DNA from: Lentimicrobiaceae bacterium
GTDB lineage: Bacteria > Bacteroidota > Bacteroidia > Bacteroidales > F082
Direction: 5' to 3'
DNA: 64,000 nucleotides
Assembly (NCBI GenBank): GCA_015061365.1
Contig: SUWS01000005.1
Coordinates: 1-64,000, forward strand
Shown here: positions 44,582 through 52,623 of the stretch, one piece after another
How positions within the stretch are numbered: position 1 is the first letter of the stretch
Layout of the letters: each line of letters starts with the position of its first letter
Notes under the pieces: generated by a model
Database searches by the model: none
What the model saw: the letters and a program-made list of their open reading frames with translations, nothing else
What the model was told of the DNA's origin: nothing
Position numbers and translations under genes: made by a program

Positions 44582-44589
44582 CAAATATA
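44582..44589 (-). promoter_or_regulatory. -7 box for the gingipain-type gene
   Basis: Minus-strand TATATTTG. GTTGAC, the end of a GTTGTCY array, lies 7 nt upstream of it. Confidence 0.6.
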
Positions 44590-44596
44590 GTAAAAA

Positions 44597-44622
44597 GTCA
44601 ACGGACAACAGACAACTACGAC
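44597..44622 (-). repeat. GTTGTCY array at the gingipain-type promoter
   Basis: Minus-strand GTTGTCTGTTGTCCGTTGAC, next to the -7 box. Confidence 0.8.
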
Positions 44623-44639
44623 CGTTTTTTTTAACTTGA

Positions 44640-44804
44640 AGCTGAGAAATTGAAAATCTGAGAACTTTTGACTAAGGCTGTTGAACTTTTGCCGTTAGTA
44701 CTTTGTCATTAGCCAAAAGACGCCACAGGTGTGACGTCTCTATGGGATTCTCAGTCTCTCAGATTCTTCTTGATTGTAGACTGTTAATTGTAAATTGTTA
44801 ATTG
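44640..44804. repeat. Composite array with a central AGACG hairpin
   Basis: From left to right on the plus strand: CTGAGAAATTGAAAATCTGA words, CTAAGGCTGTTGAAC words, an AGACGCCACA/TGTGACGTCT hairpin (44716-44742), complementary CTCAG words, and TTAATTGTAAATTGTTAATT words that include the DUF308 stop codon. Confidence 0.8.
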
Positions 44805-45386
44805 TTAATTTTCCTCTACAATGTTATGTATCGATCTAAGTCTGAATGCCGACACTATTTCAGAGATTCCGTAGATGATGAAAGAGAGTGCGATGTAGAT
44901 AGCTACAGTCATCATGCCTATCGCTACTGGACGGAGCAGAATCAGGACGGCGAGAATCAGAAGTACGATACCGCAGAAGAGTGTGAGTCCGTATCCTTTA
45001 ACCTTGAAAGTCTTGAGGTCGCCGGCGTAGCTTATCGTCATGAAACTTTGATAAAGCATCCACATCCCGAGGATGAGCGGTAATGTAATCGCGGCTATTC
45101 CAGGGTTCGCGGCGAGAAGGACACCTAAAACGATGTTGAGTACTGCGCCTATTATCACAGCGGCGCGTGAGACAAAGATGTTCCTGCTGAAGATCCCGAC
45201 AATCATCTCAATGACGCCGAAGATTACCAAGGCAAGACCTAAAAGTAAGGTCATCATTTCGTAAGTGATGGCGGGATTTGTCAGCATAAACACTCCTAAG
45301 AAGAAAGCCAATACGCCTATGATCAAGTACATCCACCAATGTCTGACAGGCTCCATGGCACGTTCGTATAAATCGTAAGTTTTCAT
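44805..45386 (-). CDS. HdeD-like DUF308 membrane protein
   Basis: This 193-residue protein has six hydrophobic helices in three similar pairs, typical of HdeD/DUF308 proteins (LIIGVLAFFLGVFMLTNPAI, IGAVLNIVLGVLLAANPGI, IVLLILAVLILLRPVAIGMM). E. coli HdeD is linked to acid resistance at high density; whether this one is too is unknown. It is monocistronic on the minus strand. The stop codon TAA lies in an ACARTTA array (N-stop written as AATTAA). Confidence 0.88.
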   Translation of the reverse strand: MKTYDLYERAMEPVRHWWMYLIIGVLAFFLGVFMLTNPAITYEMMTLLLGLALVIFGVIEMIVGIFSRNIFVSRAAVIIGAVLNIVLGVLLAANPGIAAITLPLILGMWMLYQSFMTISYAGDLKTFKVKGYGLTLFCGIVLLILAVLILLRPVAIGMMTVAIYIALSFIIYGISEIVSAFRLRSIHNIVEEN

Positions 45387-45497
45387 AAATTATAATTTTT
45401 ATCGATAAACACAAAGTCCGTAAATATTGTTCAAAAAAATATTTGAAATTTTATTCATAATTCATAAAGCATGATTCATAATGTTGAAGGAATTTGC

Positions 45498-45505
45498 TAC
45501 ATTTG
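45498..45505 (+). promoter_or_regulatory. -7 box for the deacetylase-like gene
   Basis: TACATTTG, 37 nt before the ATG at 45542. Confidence 0.45.
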
Positions 45506-45541
45506 CATAACGATACAATTAATGATAAAAGAGAATATTAT

Positions 45542-46858
45542 ATGGAAATGCTGATATTAGTTCCGAAGATAACCAACAGATTATATTATATTTTCGAACT
45601 CATGCTTAAAGATGAATTGGGCATTGACTTTAAGTTTACAACAGATAAAGATAGTTATCTTTCGCATGAAGGTGCTAAACTACATTACGGCAAATATCCT
45701 ATGCCTGAAGCATCTGGATTATATCAGCAAGCTGCCAATATTCTTTTTGAACACGATATTGCTGATCAGGATGTGAAGATTTGTAACTATAAGGAATCTA
45801 AGGCAATATATCCGGTCTTCAATGAAAAGTCGCTGTTTCCTTTCGATATATTTGCAGCTTCGTTTTATATCATCAGTCGTTATGAGGAATATCTGCCTCA
45901 TGTCAGCGACAACTACAACCGTTTCCAACCTCAGGATTCTATCTTATATAAAATGGAGATGATGGAACGACCCGTTATCAATCTTTGGTCGATCGACCTT
46001 GGTAATGAACTCGTAGCCCGTTATCCGGAAATCACTCTGAAGAAAAAGACGTTCCGTTTCGTTCCTACATACGATGTCGACGCTGCTTGGGCATACCGCA
46101 ACAAAGGATTCTTCAGGACGACGTTGTCTTTGTGCAGAGATATATTGCGTTTCGATAAAAATGAGATAAAATATCGTTGGGACGTGCTGCGAAAAAAGAA
46201 GATGGATCCTTTCGACACTTTCGAATATCAGATAAAATTGCAGAAAGAACTTAAACTGTCTCCTTTATATTTCATCTTATGCGGCGACTATAACACTAAC
46301 GATAAAAATATCTCTATAAAAAATAAGGAGTTTCAGCAACTTATCAAACATCTCGGCGATTATGCCTTAGTTGGAATACATCCTTCTTTCTCTTCTTACC
46401 TTAATAAGAACATGATCAAGGAAGAGATTTCCCGTCTTTCTGATGTGCTGAAAAGAGAGGTCACTATTAGCCGTCAGCATTTCCTGCGATTGTCGTTACC
46501 ATCAAGTTATCAAATACTTATCGAGTTAGATATTACCGACGACTACACTATGGGCTACGCTTCGCAGGCTGGATTCCGCGCCGGTTATGCCGATACGTTC
46601 AAGTTCTTCGATTTGGAAAACGATATGAAGACGAAACTTAACATTCATCCTTTCGCCTTGATGGACGGTACGATGCGCGACTATCTCAACTTAGACGTTC
46701 AAGAGTCGTACGAAAAAGCTAAGAAACTCGTTGACGAAGTGAAAAATGTTAACGGAACTTTCATCCTTTTGTGGCATAATGAAACATTATCGGGAGAAAA
46801 ACGTTGGGAAGGATGGATAACATTATATAGAAAAATACTCGATTATATTCTTAACTGA
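45542..46858 (+). CDS. Polysaccharide deacetylase-like protein (DUF7033 type)
   Basis: This product of 438 residues has an N-terminal region of about 160 residues ending in the ISRYEEYL ... RPVINLWSIDL pattern typical of DUF7033 proteins. An NodB-like fold follows, starting FVPTYDVDAAWAYRNKG with the Asp-x-Asp of carbohydrate esterases, then VGIHPSFSSYLN, LRLSLPSSYQ and FILLWHNETLSG. It probably modifies a cell-surface or capsular glycan. It is 2 nt upstream of the GNAT-like gene, so the pair is co-transcribed. ATG at 45542 is chosen because the upstream in-frame region overlaps the promoter. Confidence 0.8.
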   Translation: MEMLILVPKITNRLYYIFELMLKDELGIDFKFTTDKDSYLSHEGAKLHYGKYPMPEASGLYQQAANILFEHDIADQDVKICNYKESKAIYPVFNEKSLFPFDIFAASFYIISRYEEYLPHVSDNYNRFQPQDSILYKMEMMERPVINLWSIDLGNELVARYPEITLKKKTFRFVPTYDVDAAWAYRNKGFFRTTLSLCRDILRFDKNEIKYRWDVLRKKKMDPFDTFEYQIKLQKELKLSPLYFILCGDYNTNDKNISIKNKEFQQLIKHLGDYALVGIHPSFSSYLNKNMIKEEISRLSDVLKREVTISRQHFLRLSLPSSYQILIELDITDDYTMGYASQAGFRAGYADTFKFFDLENDMKTKLNIHPFALMDGTMRDYLNLDVQESYEKAKKLVDEVKNVNGTFILLWHNETLSGEKRWEGWITLYRKILDYILN

Positions 46859-46860
46859 TT

Positions 46861-47790
46861 ATGATAAGACTTCTGAAACATGATATGATTGACAAGAAAC
46901 GTTGGGACGAATGCATATCTAAGTCGTTCAACGGCAACATCTACGCTTGGTCGTGGTATCTCGATATCGTCCATCCTCAATGGGAAGCCTTGGTAGAGAA
47001 CGACTACGAGAGAGTGATGCCTCTTACAGGAAAGATCAAGTTCGGAATATCGTATCTGTTTCAGCCTTTCTTCGTACAGCAGTTAGGAGTTTTTTCTCAA
47101 TCGGTATTGTCGGAAGATGATGTAGAGAACTTCATCTCTGCTATTCCGGAGAAATATAAGGTTGTGAAATATCGCCTCAACGAATATAATAAGGTGCGCC
47201 CTGAATGGAATCATATCGCCATGCATCGTAACGTCGAGTTGGACATGATATATGACTATCAATATCTTTACAATAATTACAGTAAAAATACAAAGAGAAA
47301 CCTTGCCAAGGCGGAAGCCGGCGGATTATCGTTGAATAAAAACGTTAAAGCTAACGACATCATAAAATTGTTTAGAGAAAACAGAGGTAAAGATGTGAAA
47401 CATTGGAATGACGAGGAATATTTACGTCTTCTCAGTCTGATAGATATGGCCGTTTGTCAAGAATGTTGTTTCATGACTGGAGTCAACGATATTGACGGAC
47501 GACTTATTGCGGGAGCGGTATTTATGGTAAGTCACGATAGGATAATATTTCTGTTTTCTGGTAACGATGATAACTATAAAGACAAGCACGCGCTCACTTT
47601 TTTGTTGGATAACACGATAAGAGAATTCAGTGAAACACAATACATATTCGATTTTGAAGGCTCCGACAGTGAAGGACTTGCGAGATTTTATAAAGGCTTT
47701 GGCGGAAAAGAAGTTTTTTATCCTGAAATAAGACTCAACAATTTCAAAGGAATATTTAAATTTGCATGCCGAATAATGGGTAAAGGCTAA
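46861..47790 (+). CDS. GNAT-type acyltransferase (BioF2/FemAB-like)
   Basis: This 309-residue protein's second half matches the GNAT-like BioF2/FemAB fold: YSKNTKRNLAKAEAGG near 138-153, then RLIAGAVFMVSHDRIIFLFSG near 214-234 and FDFEGSDSEGLARFYKGFGG near 260-280. The family includes enzymes that add aminoacyl or acyl groups to cell-wall or polysaccharide precursors. The preceding gene is deacetylase-like, which suggests that both remodel a glycan, one removing and one adding groups. That link is an inference from context. Confidence 0.75.
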   Translation: MIRLLKHDMIDKKRWDECISKSFNGNIYAWSWYLDIVHPQWEALVENDYERVMPLTGKIKFGISYLFQPFFVQQLGVFSQSVLSEDDVENFISAIPEKYKVVKYRLNEYNKVRPEWNHIAMHRNVELDMIYDYQYLYNNYSKNTKRNLAKAEAGGLSLNKNVKANDIIKLFRENRGKDVKHWNDEEYLRLLSLIDMAVCQECCFMTGVNDIDGRLIAGAVFMVSHDRIIFLFSGNDDNYKDKHALTFLLDNTIREFSETQYIFDFEGSDSEGLARFYKGFGGKEVFYPEIRLNNFKGIFKFACRIMGKG

Positions 47791-47839
47791 TGGTTAAATA
47801 CTAAAGATAAAAAATTATAAATAAATAATAATTAAAGAT

Positions 47840-49186
47840 ATGAGTGAAAATAGAGATGGTTTTGGCTCGAAGTTAGGAGCCATTGCGGCAGCGGCTGGTT
47901 CTGCTATCGGATTAGGTAATATCTACCGTTTCCCTTGTCTCGCAGGCGAAAACGGCGGTGGAGCATTTTTATTAATTTACATACTGATAGTTCTCGGTCT
48001 CGGCATCCCGATTATGATGGCTGAGTTTTACATCGGTCGTCGTGGAGGTAAGAATCCTGTCGGTTCTATTAAAGAATTATCACCAAAGACGCATTGGAAC
48101 TTAATAGGTTACATCGGAATCTTGGCGGCTTTCGTGGTGCTCGCTTTCTATAGCACAGTGTCGGGATGGACATTGGAATATATCTATAAAGCAGCGACCA
48201 ACTTCTTCGCCGATAAAGACATCGCCACCATAGAACAAGGCTTCGTCGACTTCAACAATAATCCTTTCCGTCCTTTCTTGTGGCAGTTCCTCTTCATGGG
48301 ATTGACAGCTTTCATTATTTTTAAAGGTATCAAAGAAGGCGTGGAAAAATATACGAAAATATTGATGCCAGCATTGTTTGTCATACTTATAATATTATGT
48401 GTCAAGTCGCTGACATTAGACGGTGTTAAGGAAGGATTGGAGTTCCTGTTCAAACCTGATTTCTCAAAAGTTGACGGTAATGTCATTCTCGCCGCCTTAG
48501 GTCAGGCGTTCTTCTCTCTCAGCGTAGGTATGGGTGCGCTCATTACATACGGTTCTTATATCAGCAAAAAAGATAATCTCGCCACGACATCATTGTCGGT
48601 AGTTGCTGCCGATACTATTGTCGCAATATTGGCAGGTATCATAATCTTCCCAGCAGCATTTACATTCGGAATTAAACCTGAAGCGGGAGCGGGATTGGCA
48701 TTCAACACTCTGCCGATGATATTCGATAAGATGACAGGCGGTTATTTCTTCTGTATAATATTCTTCGTATTATTGGCAATAGCAGCCCTGACATCCACAA
48801 TATCATTGCTTGAAGTTATAGTTGCATTCTTGTCGGAAGAACACGGAATCAAACGTAATACCGCCACCTGGATTGGAACATTGGTAGCTCTGTTCTTCGG
48901 TGTGTTCTGTACTTTAAGTTTACGCACGGATTCTGTCTTCGTCTTCGGCGATATGACGTTCTTCGACTTCATGGATAAGTTCTCGGCTAATATCTTATTA
49001 CCAATAGGAGCCTTGTTCATCGTTATCTTTGTTGCTTGGAAGATGGGAAAAGAAAGTTTCTACGACGAGATTACAAATCAGAATACCTTGAAGATGAGCG
49101 TGAAGAAATTCATATTCTTCATCATAAAATATGTAGCACCTATTGTGATAGTAGCGATATTTATTAATCAGTTAATTAATGGTTGA
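47840..49186 (+). CDS. Neurotransmitter:sodium symporter (NSS) family transporter
   Basis: This 448-residue transporter of the LeuT-like NSS family imports amino acids or related compounds with sodium. The first unwound helix motif is intact: GSKLGAIAAAAGSAIGLGNIYRFP (the GSAIGLGN ... FP core), followed by eleven or so helices. Length matches the shorter bacterial 11-helix form. It is monocistronic. A GARCTTT array follows 6 nt after the stop. The substrate cannot be predicted from residues alone. Confidence 0.92.
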   Translation: MSENRDGFGSKLGAIAAAAGSAIGLGNIYRFPCLAGENGGGAFLLIYILIVLGLGIPIMMAEFYIGRRGGKNPVGSIKELSPKTHWNLIGYIGILAAFVVLAFYSTVSGWTLEYIYKAATNFFADKDIATIEQGFVDFNNNPFRPFLWQFLFMGLTAFIIFKGIKEGVEKYTKILMPALFVILIILCVKSLTLDGVKEGLEFLFKPDFSKVDGNVILAALGQAFFSLSVGMGALITYGSYISKKDNLATTSLSVVAADTIVAILAGIIIFPAAFTFGIKPEAGAGLAFNTLPMIFDKMTGGYFFCIIFFVLLAIAALTSTISLLEVIVAFLSEEHGIKRNTATWIGTLVALFFGVFCTLSLRTDSVFVFGDMTFFDFMDKFSANILLPIGALFIVIFVAWKMGKESFYDEITNQNTLKMSVKKFIFFIIKYVAPIVIVAIFINQLING

Positions 49187-49188
49187 TG

Positions 49189-49275
49189 ACGAACTTTGAA
49201 CTTTGAACTTTGAGCTTTGAGCTTTGAACTTTGAGTTTTGAGCTTTGAGCTTTGAACTTTGAGCTTTGAGCTATA
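49189..49275 (+). repeat. GARCTTT heptamer array
   Basis: Eleven or so near-perfect heptamers (GAACTTT, GAGCTTT, GAGTTTT) lie between the NSS transporter and the HhH gene. Confidence 0.9.
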
Positions 49276-49291
49276 AATTAAACTAAAAGTT

Positions 49292-50014
49292 ATGAATGAT
49301 TTTTTTACGTTCACAAAAGGTGAACGAACAGCGATTATAGTTTTAGCAGCGGTGATACTTCTCATCATCGCTGCTAATTTTTTTGTGGCGAACCGACCTT
49401 CAAATGTTAATTTTTATTTACATAATTTAGATTCTATATTAGCACTTCATGAAAAAGCTATCGACGACATGAAGGTTATAGAACTTGCTGAACAAAAGGA
49501 ACGCGAGACAATATATAAAAAAATCAAAGAAGAACACGAAAAAAGTAAGAATGTGAAACCTAAGAAACCTGTTTCCACAAAAAAAGAACTGATGAAAGAA
49601 ACTGCAACACTCAAGGAGATTCCGATAGTCAATCTCAACAAGACGGACACATTAGGATTGACGGAACTTCCTGAGATAGGACCTTTCTTTGCGAGAAACA
49701 TCGTTGATTACAGGGAAAAATTAGGTGGCTTCGTAGAGATAAATCAGCTGCTTGAAGTCTATGCTTTCGACTCCGCGAGATTGGAAACCATAGCACCTTA
49801 TATCAATGTCAACAGTGTTTCATTACGTAGAATAAATGTCAATACCGATGATTTTAAGACTATCCTACGACATCCTTATATCGAATATGAAGATGTGAAG
49901 AAAATTGTCAATCATCGAGAGAAGAGAGGCTTTATTAAAAATTGGGAGGAATATCTTAAAGTCGTTGGAAGAAATGATGTAGATGAAAGACTGAGGTGGT
50001 ATTTAGAATTTTAG
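49292..50014 (+). CDS. Membrane-anchored helix-hairpin-helix protein (ComEA-like)
   Basis: This 240-residue protein has one N-terminal transmembrane helix (about 13-33) and a Lys/Glu-rich helical linker. Two helix-hairpin-helix repeats follow (VNLNKTDTLGLTELPEIGPF ... FVEINQLLEVYAF and RINVNTDDFKTILRHPYIEY ... FIKNWEEYLKVV). This is the layout of ComEA-type DNA-binding proteins common in Bacteroidota. It may bind DNA at the envelope during uptake or repair. The last residues (L-E-F) and TAG stop are TTTAGAA words of a following array. Confidence 0.85.
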   Translation: MNDFFTFTKGERTAIIVLAAVILLIIAANFFVANRPSNVNFYLHNLDSILALHEKAIDDMKVIELAEQKERETIYKKIKEEHEKSKNVKPKKPVSTKKELMKETATLKEIPIVNLNKTDTLGLTELPEIGPFFARNIVDYREKLGGFVEINQLLEVYAFDSARLETIAPYINVNSVSLRRINVNTDDFKTILRHPYIEYEDVKKIVNHREKRGFIKNWEEYLKVVGRNDVDERLRWYLEF

Positions 50015-50055
50015 AATTTTAGAACTTTAGAATTTTAGAAACTGAGAATCTGAGA
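50005..50055 (+). repeat. GAATTTTA array passing into CTGAGAAT words
   Basis: GAATTTTA, GAATTTTA, GAACTTTA, GAATTTTA, GAAACTGA, GAATCTGA octamers start at the HhH stop codon and run to 4 nt before the next ATG. Confidence 0.85.
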
Positions 50056-50058
50056 ATT

Positions 50059-50490
50059 ATGAAACTGAAACAGAAACTTATCATAGAACAAAAGACAATT
50101 GAATTTTGTAAAGAGGTCGATCATCTGATTTTGACTGAAGAAAATAAAAGAATTTACAATGCTTTTGTCTATAGAAGAGCAAAACCTTATAAATTTGAGA
50201 TAATCGATAAATATGACAATACAATCAGATTTGTTTTATGCACGAACAAACTTGATGATGGAGTATTACACATTATGCTGAAACATTATCAAGGTGCAGT
50301 TGGCAATGTAAATGCATACGAAATTTTAAATTTCTGTGATGTAATTAGAAATGGAGAAATTAATGCCAACGACAATTCTATAACTTATACTTTAAAACGA
50401 AACGGACAAACTTATAAGTTAATAGTTGCGTTAAAACGAAGTAAAGCGGGAACTAATATTTTGAAAAGTTTCTATTCTGATAGAAAATAA
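50059..50490 (+). CDS. Small BECR/PBECR-like nuclease-fold protein
   Basis: This 143-residue soluble protein is AT-rich compared with neighbours. The last half looks like the phage-associated BECR (barnase-EndoU-colicinE5/D-RelE-like) nuclease family: a His pair region HIMLKHYQG (about 72-81), NGEI, YTLKRNGQTYKLIVAL strands and an end FYSDRK. Catalytic residues cannot be fixed by eye. It heads a run of three short ORFs separated by structured repeated junctions. It may be an RNase toxin or its remnant. It has no partner antitoxin that I recognise. Confidence 0.6.
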   Translation: MKLKQKLIIEQKTIEFCKEVDHLILTEENKRIYNAFVYRRAKPYKFEIIDKYDNTIRFVLCTNKLDDGVLHIMLKHYQGAVGNVNAYEILNFCDVIRNGEINANDNSITYTLKRNGQTYKLIVALKRSKAGTNILKSFYSDRK

Positions 50491-50563
50491 AAAAGACTCG
50501 TAGAACAGCCGGTAGCAGGAAGATACATTGAACCCTGTGGTGCCAATTCTATAAGTCTTTTTC
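50490..50563 (+). terminator. Junction 1: long imperfect hairpin
   Basis: AAAAGACT...TAGAA pairs with TTCTA...AGTCTTTT across about 45 nt that contain GGTAGCAGG and CCCTGTGG. It works as a terminator or as a folded single-strand element. Confidence 0.6.
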
Positions 50564-50660
50564 CGCTTGCAAAGATATAACAAATTTTGTTGGCAAAGCC
50601 TTGAAACAGAGAAAATATTTTATAGCATTAGTCAAAGATTTTAAAATTATGGAACTGAAA
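50561..50660 (+). repeat. Junction repeat, copy 1
   Basis: About 100 nt running from TTCCGCTTGCAAAGATATAA through AACAAATTTTGTT to GAACTGAAAA, nearly the same as at 51215-51314. A shorter copy lies at 51855-51917. Confidence 0.9.
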
Positions 50661-51065
50661 AATATACCTACAGGAAATAGTAAGGAAGATATTAAAACAA
50701 GAGAGAAGATAATATCTGATTTTTATTATGAATGGAAAAGAAGTAATCCGACACAAAGATTGTTCAATATAGATTTAAAGGATTATATAAATATACGTCA
50801 CATATCTATTATTGAAACTGTTGAACATGCTGCTCGAACATATCTTTCAACATTGGCAGTATTACAATTAGATTCTATTTTGACCTTGGCTAAGAAAGTC
50901 AGAATTGTCAATGTGAAACCAAAAGACAAAAATCAGAATCAGTTTGAGAAGATGATTAAAATGGAATATAATCTTGTCGGGATAGGAAAAGTATCTTTAA
51001 TTGTGGGAGTCAAAAGATCAAACAAAGAGAAAGTTCAATATTGTATAACAGCGATAAAGACATAA
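50649..51065 (+). CDS. Short protein, paralogue of the next ORF
   Basis: This product is 138 residues from ATG 50649. The frame is open upstream (a TTG at 50601 would add 16 residues, KQRKYFIALVKDFKIM), but that part lies in the junction repeat. The sequence is mostly helical (LKDYINIRHISIIETVEHAA) and ends with beta strands (LVGIGKVSLIVGVKR, KVQYCITAIK). The end pattern resembles nuclease-like BECR domains carried by phages and mobile elements, but I do not recognise the family with confidence. It is closely related to the ORF at 51303. Confidence 0.7.
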   Translation: MELKNIPTGNSKEDIKTREKIISDFYYEWKRSNPTQRLFNIDLKDYINIRHISIIETVEHAARTYLSTLAVLQLDSILTLAKKVRIVNVKPKDKNQNQFEKMIKMEYNLVGIGKVSLIVGVKRSNKEKVQYCITAIKT

Positions 51066-51066
51066 A

Positions 51067-51120
51067 AAATCCTATTGGAGATTTGGGTTGATTGTCCGAT
51101 CTTCCCATCCAATAGGATTT
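51067..51120 (+). terminator. Junction 2 hairpin
   Basis: AAATCCTATTGGA pairs with TCCAATAGGATTT, with a T run after it. Confidence 0.8.
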
Positions 51121-51121
51121 G

Positions 51122-51214
51122 TTTTGCCTCAGAATGCGATATTTGTGGCTCCTTTGTAGGCTACACCGGCGAGGACTTTTGCATCGCGGAAATAGCACAG
51201 AATATCGACTTAAT
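51122..51214 (+). other. Junction 2 structured segment
   Basis: Words shared with junction 3: TTTGCCTCAGAA, TGCGATA...TGTG, GAGGACTT and CACAGAATATCGACTTAATT. Arms GCGATATTTGTG and CACAGAATATCG pair across about 40 nt, and GCCTC pairs with GAGG in crossed order, giving a pseudoknot-like topology. The interior (TGTAGGCTACA) differs from junction 3. Confidence 0.65.
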
Positions 51215-51314
51215 TTCCACCTGCAAAGATATAACAAATTTTGTTGGCAAAGCTTTGAAACAGAGAAAATATTTTATAGCATTAGTCAAAGATTTTAAAA
51301 TTATGGAACTGAAA
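51215..51314 (+). repeat. Junction repeat, copy 2
   Basis: Differs from copy 1 at only a few positions (CACCTGC for CGCTTGC, GCTTTG for GCCTTG). Confidence 0.9.
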
Positions 51315-51731
51315 ATTATACCTACAGGAAATAGTAAAGAAGATGTAGAGGTCAGGAAGAAGATAATAAAAGATTTCTACAAACAGTGGGAGAAAAATAA
51401 TCCTTCAAAAAAACTATATAACTACAATTTAAAAGATTACATAAATGTACGTTTAATATCTATTCAAGAAACTGCATTTAAAGCATCTTGTAATTATCTT
51501 TCGACTTTGGCGGTATTGCAACTTGATGCTATTTTACAATTAGCACGAAAGATTTGTGTTGTTAATACAAAACCTAAAGATAAGAATCAGAATCAGTTTG
51601 AGAAGATGATAAGGATGGAATATAATCTTGTCGGGATAGGGAAAGTATCATTAATTGTGGGAATCAAACGACCTAATAGGAATAAAATTAAAGAGAAAGT
51701 TCAATATTGTATAACTGCGATAAAGGCATAA
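51303..51731 (+). CDS. Short protein, paralogue of the previous ORF
   Basis: This product is 142 residues from ATG 51303. It matches its neighbour over most of its length, including KDYINVRLISIQET, LSTLAVLQLDAIL, KPKDKNQNQFEKMI and LVGIGKVSLIVG, while the first 40 residues and a few loops differ. The DNA upstream of the start is almost the same as for the neighbour, so the unit was duplicated or assembled from cassettes. The frame upstream is open through the junction, so a longer N-terminal form cannot be excluded. The function is unknown. Confidence 0.7.
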   Translation: MELKIIPTGNSKEDVEVRKKIIKDFYKQWEKNNPSKKLYNYNLKDYINVRLISIQETAFKASCNYLSTLAVLQLDAILQLARKICVVNTKPKDKNQNQFEKMIRMEYNLVGIGKVSLIVGIKRPNRNKIKEKVQYCITAIKA

Positions 51732-51735
51732 AAAA

Positions 51736-51754
51736 ACTCCGTTTTACCGGAGTT
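51736..51754 (+). terminator. Junction 3 hairpin
   Basis: ACTCCG pairs with CGGAGT, right after the stop codon of the second paralogue. Confidence 0.7.
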
Positions 51755-51756
51755 GT

Positions 51757-51854
51757 ATTTGCCTCAGAAATGCGATACCTGTGAATTCTTTATATTAAAG
51801 ACCAACGGTTGGCTGAGGACTTGCCATGTGTATGGCACAGAATATCGACTTAAT
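51757..51854 (+). other. Junction 3 structured segment
   Basis: Same outer words as junction 2 but a different interior with three small hairpins: TCTTTA/TAAAGA, CCAA/TTGG and TGCCAT/ATGGCA. GCCTCAG pairs with CTGAGG, and GCGATA..TGTG with CACAGAATATCG. Confidence 0.65.
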
Positions 51855-51917
51855 TTCCGCTTGCAAAGATATAACAAATTTTGTTGGCAAAGCCTTGAAA
51901 CAGAGAAAATATTTTAT
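51855..51917 (+). repeat. Junction repeat, truncated copy 3
   Basis: Matches copies 1 and 2 up to AGAGAAAATATTTTAT, then breaks off at the 3' end of the rhomboid gene. The gene that should follow is missing. Confidence 0.85.
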
Positions 51918-52621
51918 TTTCTCCTAAATCTGTAAACTACCGTAAGTTCATCTTTATCAGGTTCTGGAACATCCCAATAAGGTTTCTCATCATTAGTGTC
52001 AGAGTCATTGTCATCGTCCTCATCTTCCCAAATATATTCTTCGCGTTGCGGTCCTTCTTTCCTGAAATAAAAAGCTAAAACTATTCCCATGACGAATCCT
52101 GCGAGATGTCCTTCCCAAGAGATGTTGTTTTCTATGGCGTATTTAGGATATAATCCCCAGACAAGACTTCCGTAAAGAAAAACAACGATAAGAGAAATGA
52201 TTATCAATTTTCTGTCTCTTCTGATAAAACCGCTTATCATGAGGAAAAATGTCAGTCCGTATACCAAGCCGCTCGCTCCGATATGAACTCCGCTTCTCGC
52301 GCCGCACCATGTCAGGAATCCGGTAGAGAACATTAATATAAGGAGTGTCTTGTTTGCAATGGGACGATAGAAATAATATAGAGACGTTCCTAAGACGAGT
52401 ATCGGCACCGTATTGGCGAAGAGATGTTCCCAGTCGCCATGAATGAAATGGAAAAGGATAATTCCTGGCAGACCTTCAACGGAAATCGGTTTTATGCCGA
52501 GAAAAGAGAAATCAAGATCAAAGACGGTTTCAACAATTTTTACAAGCCACATTATCAACACCAATATTATCGGGATAATGAGACTTGACGTTAGAAGCCG
52601 TTTTTCATCTTGTTTTTCCAT
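51914..52621 (-). CDS. Rhomboid family intramembrane serine protease
   Basis: This product of 235 residues is a six-helix intramembrane protease. The catalytic Ser is in GASGLVYGL and the His in SWEGHLAGFVMG; the Trp-Glu/His cluster in FIHGDWEHLFANT is also typical. A C-terminal acidic cytoplasmic tail (EDEDDDNDSDTNDE) follows. ATG at 52621 (MEKQDEKRLL) is preferred; an earlier ATG at 52633 lies in a repeat array. It follows purE on the same strand. Its last codons touch a truncated copy of the cassette junction repeat, so the recombination event reached the end of this gene. Confidence 0.9.
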   Translation of the reverse strand: MEKQDEKRLLTSSLIIPIILVLIMWLVKIVETVFDLDFSFLGIKPISVEGLPGIILFHFIHGDWEHLFANTVPILVLGTSLYYFYRPIANKTLLILMFSTGFLTWCGARSGVHIGASGLVYGLTFFLMISGFIRRDRKLIIISLIVVFLYGSLVWGLYPKYAIENNISWEGHLAGFVMGIVLAFYFRKEGPQREEYIWEDEDDDNDSDTNDEKPYWDVPEPDKDELTVVYRFRRK

Positions 52622-52623
52622 TT

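Noticed and set aside
49189..49275. Possible CRISPR array
   Set aside because: Units are 7 nt with no spacers and no cas genes; it is a short-word array.
50490..50660. Integron attC site
   Set aside because: The junction folds, but I could not place the RYYYAAC and GTRRRRY cores at its ends and there is no integrase in the window; kept only as 'cassette-like'.
51075..51302. N-terminal extension of the second small paralogue
   Set aside because: The open frame runs through hairpins and the junction repeat, so the ATG at 51303 is preferred; a modest upstream extension from TTG cannot be fully excluded.
50059..51731. Type III (ToxIN-like) toxin-antitoxin
   Set aside because: The proteins do not resemble ToxN, CptN or TenpN, and the structured segments are single copies rather than tandem repeats of one short RNA.
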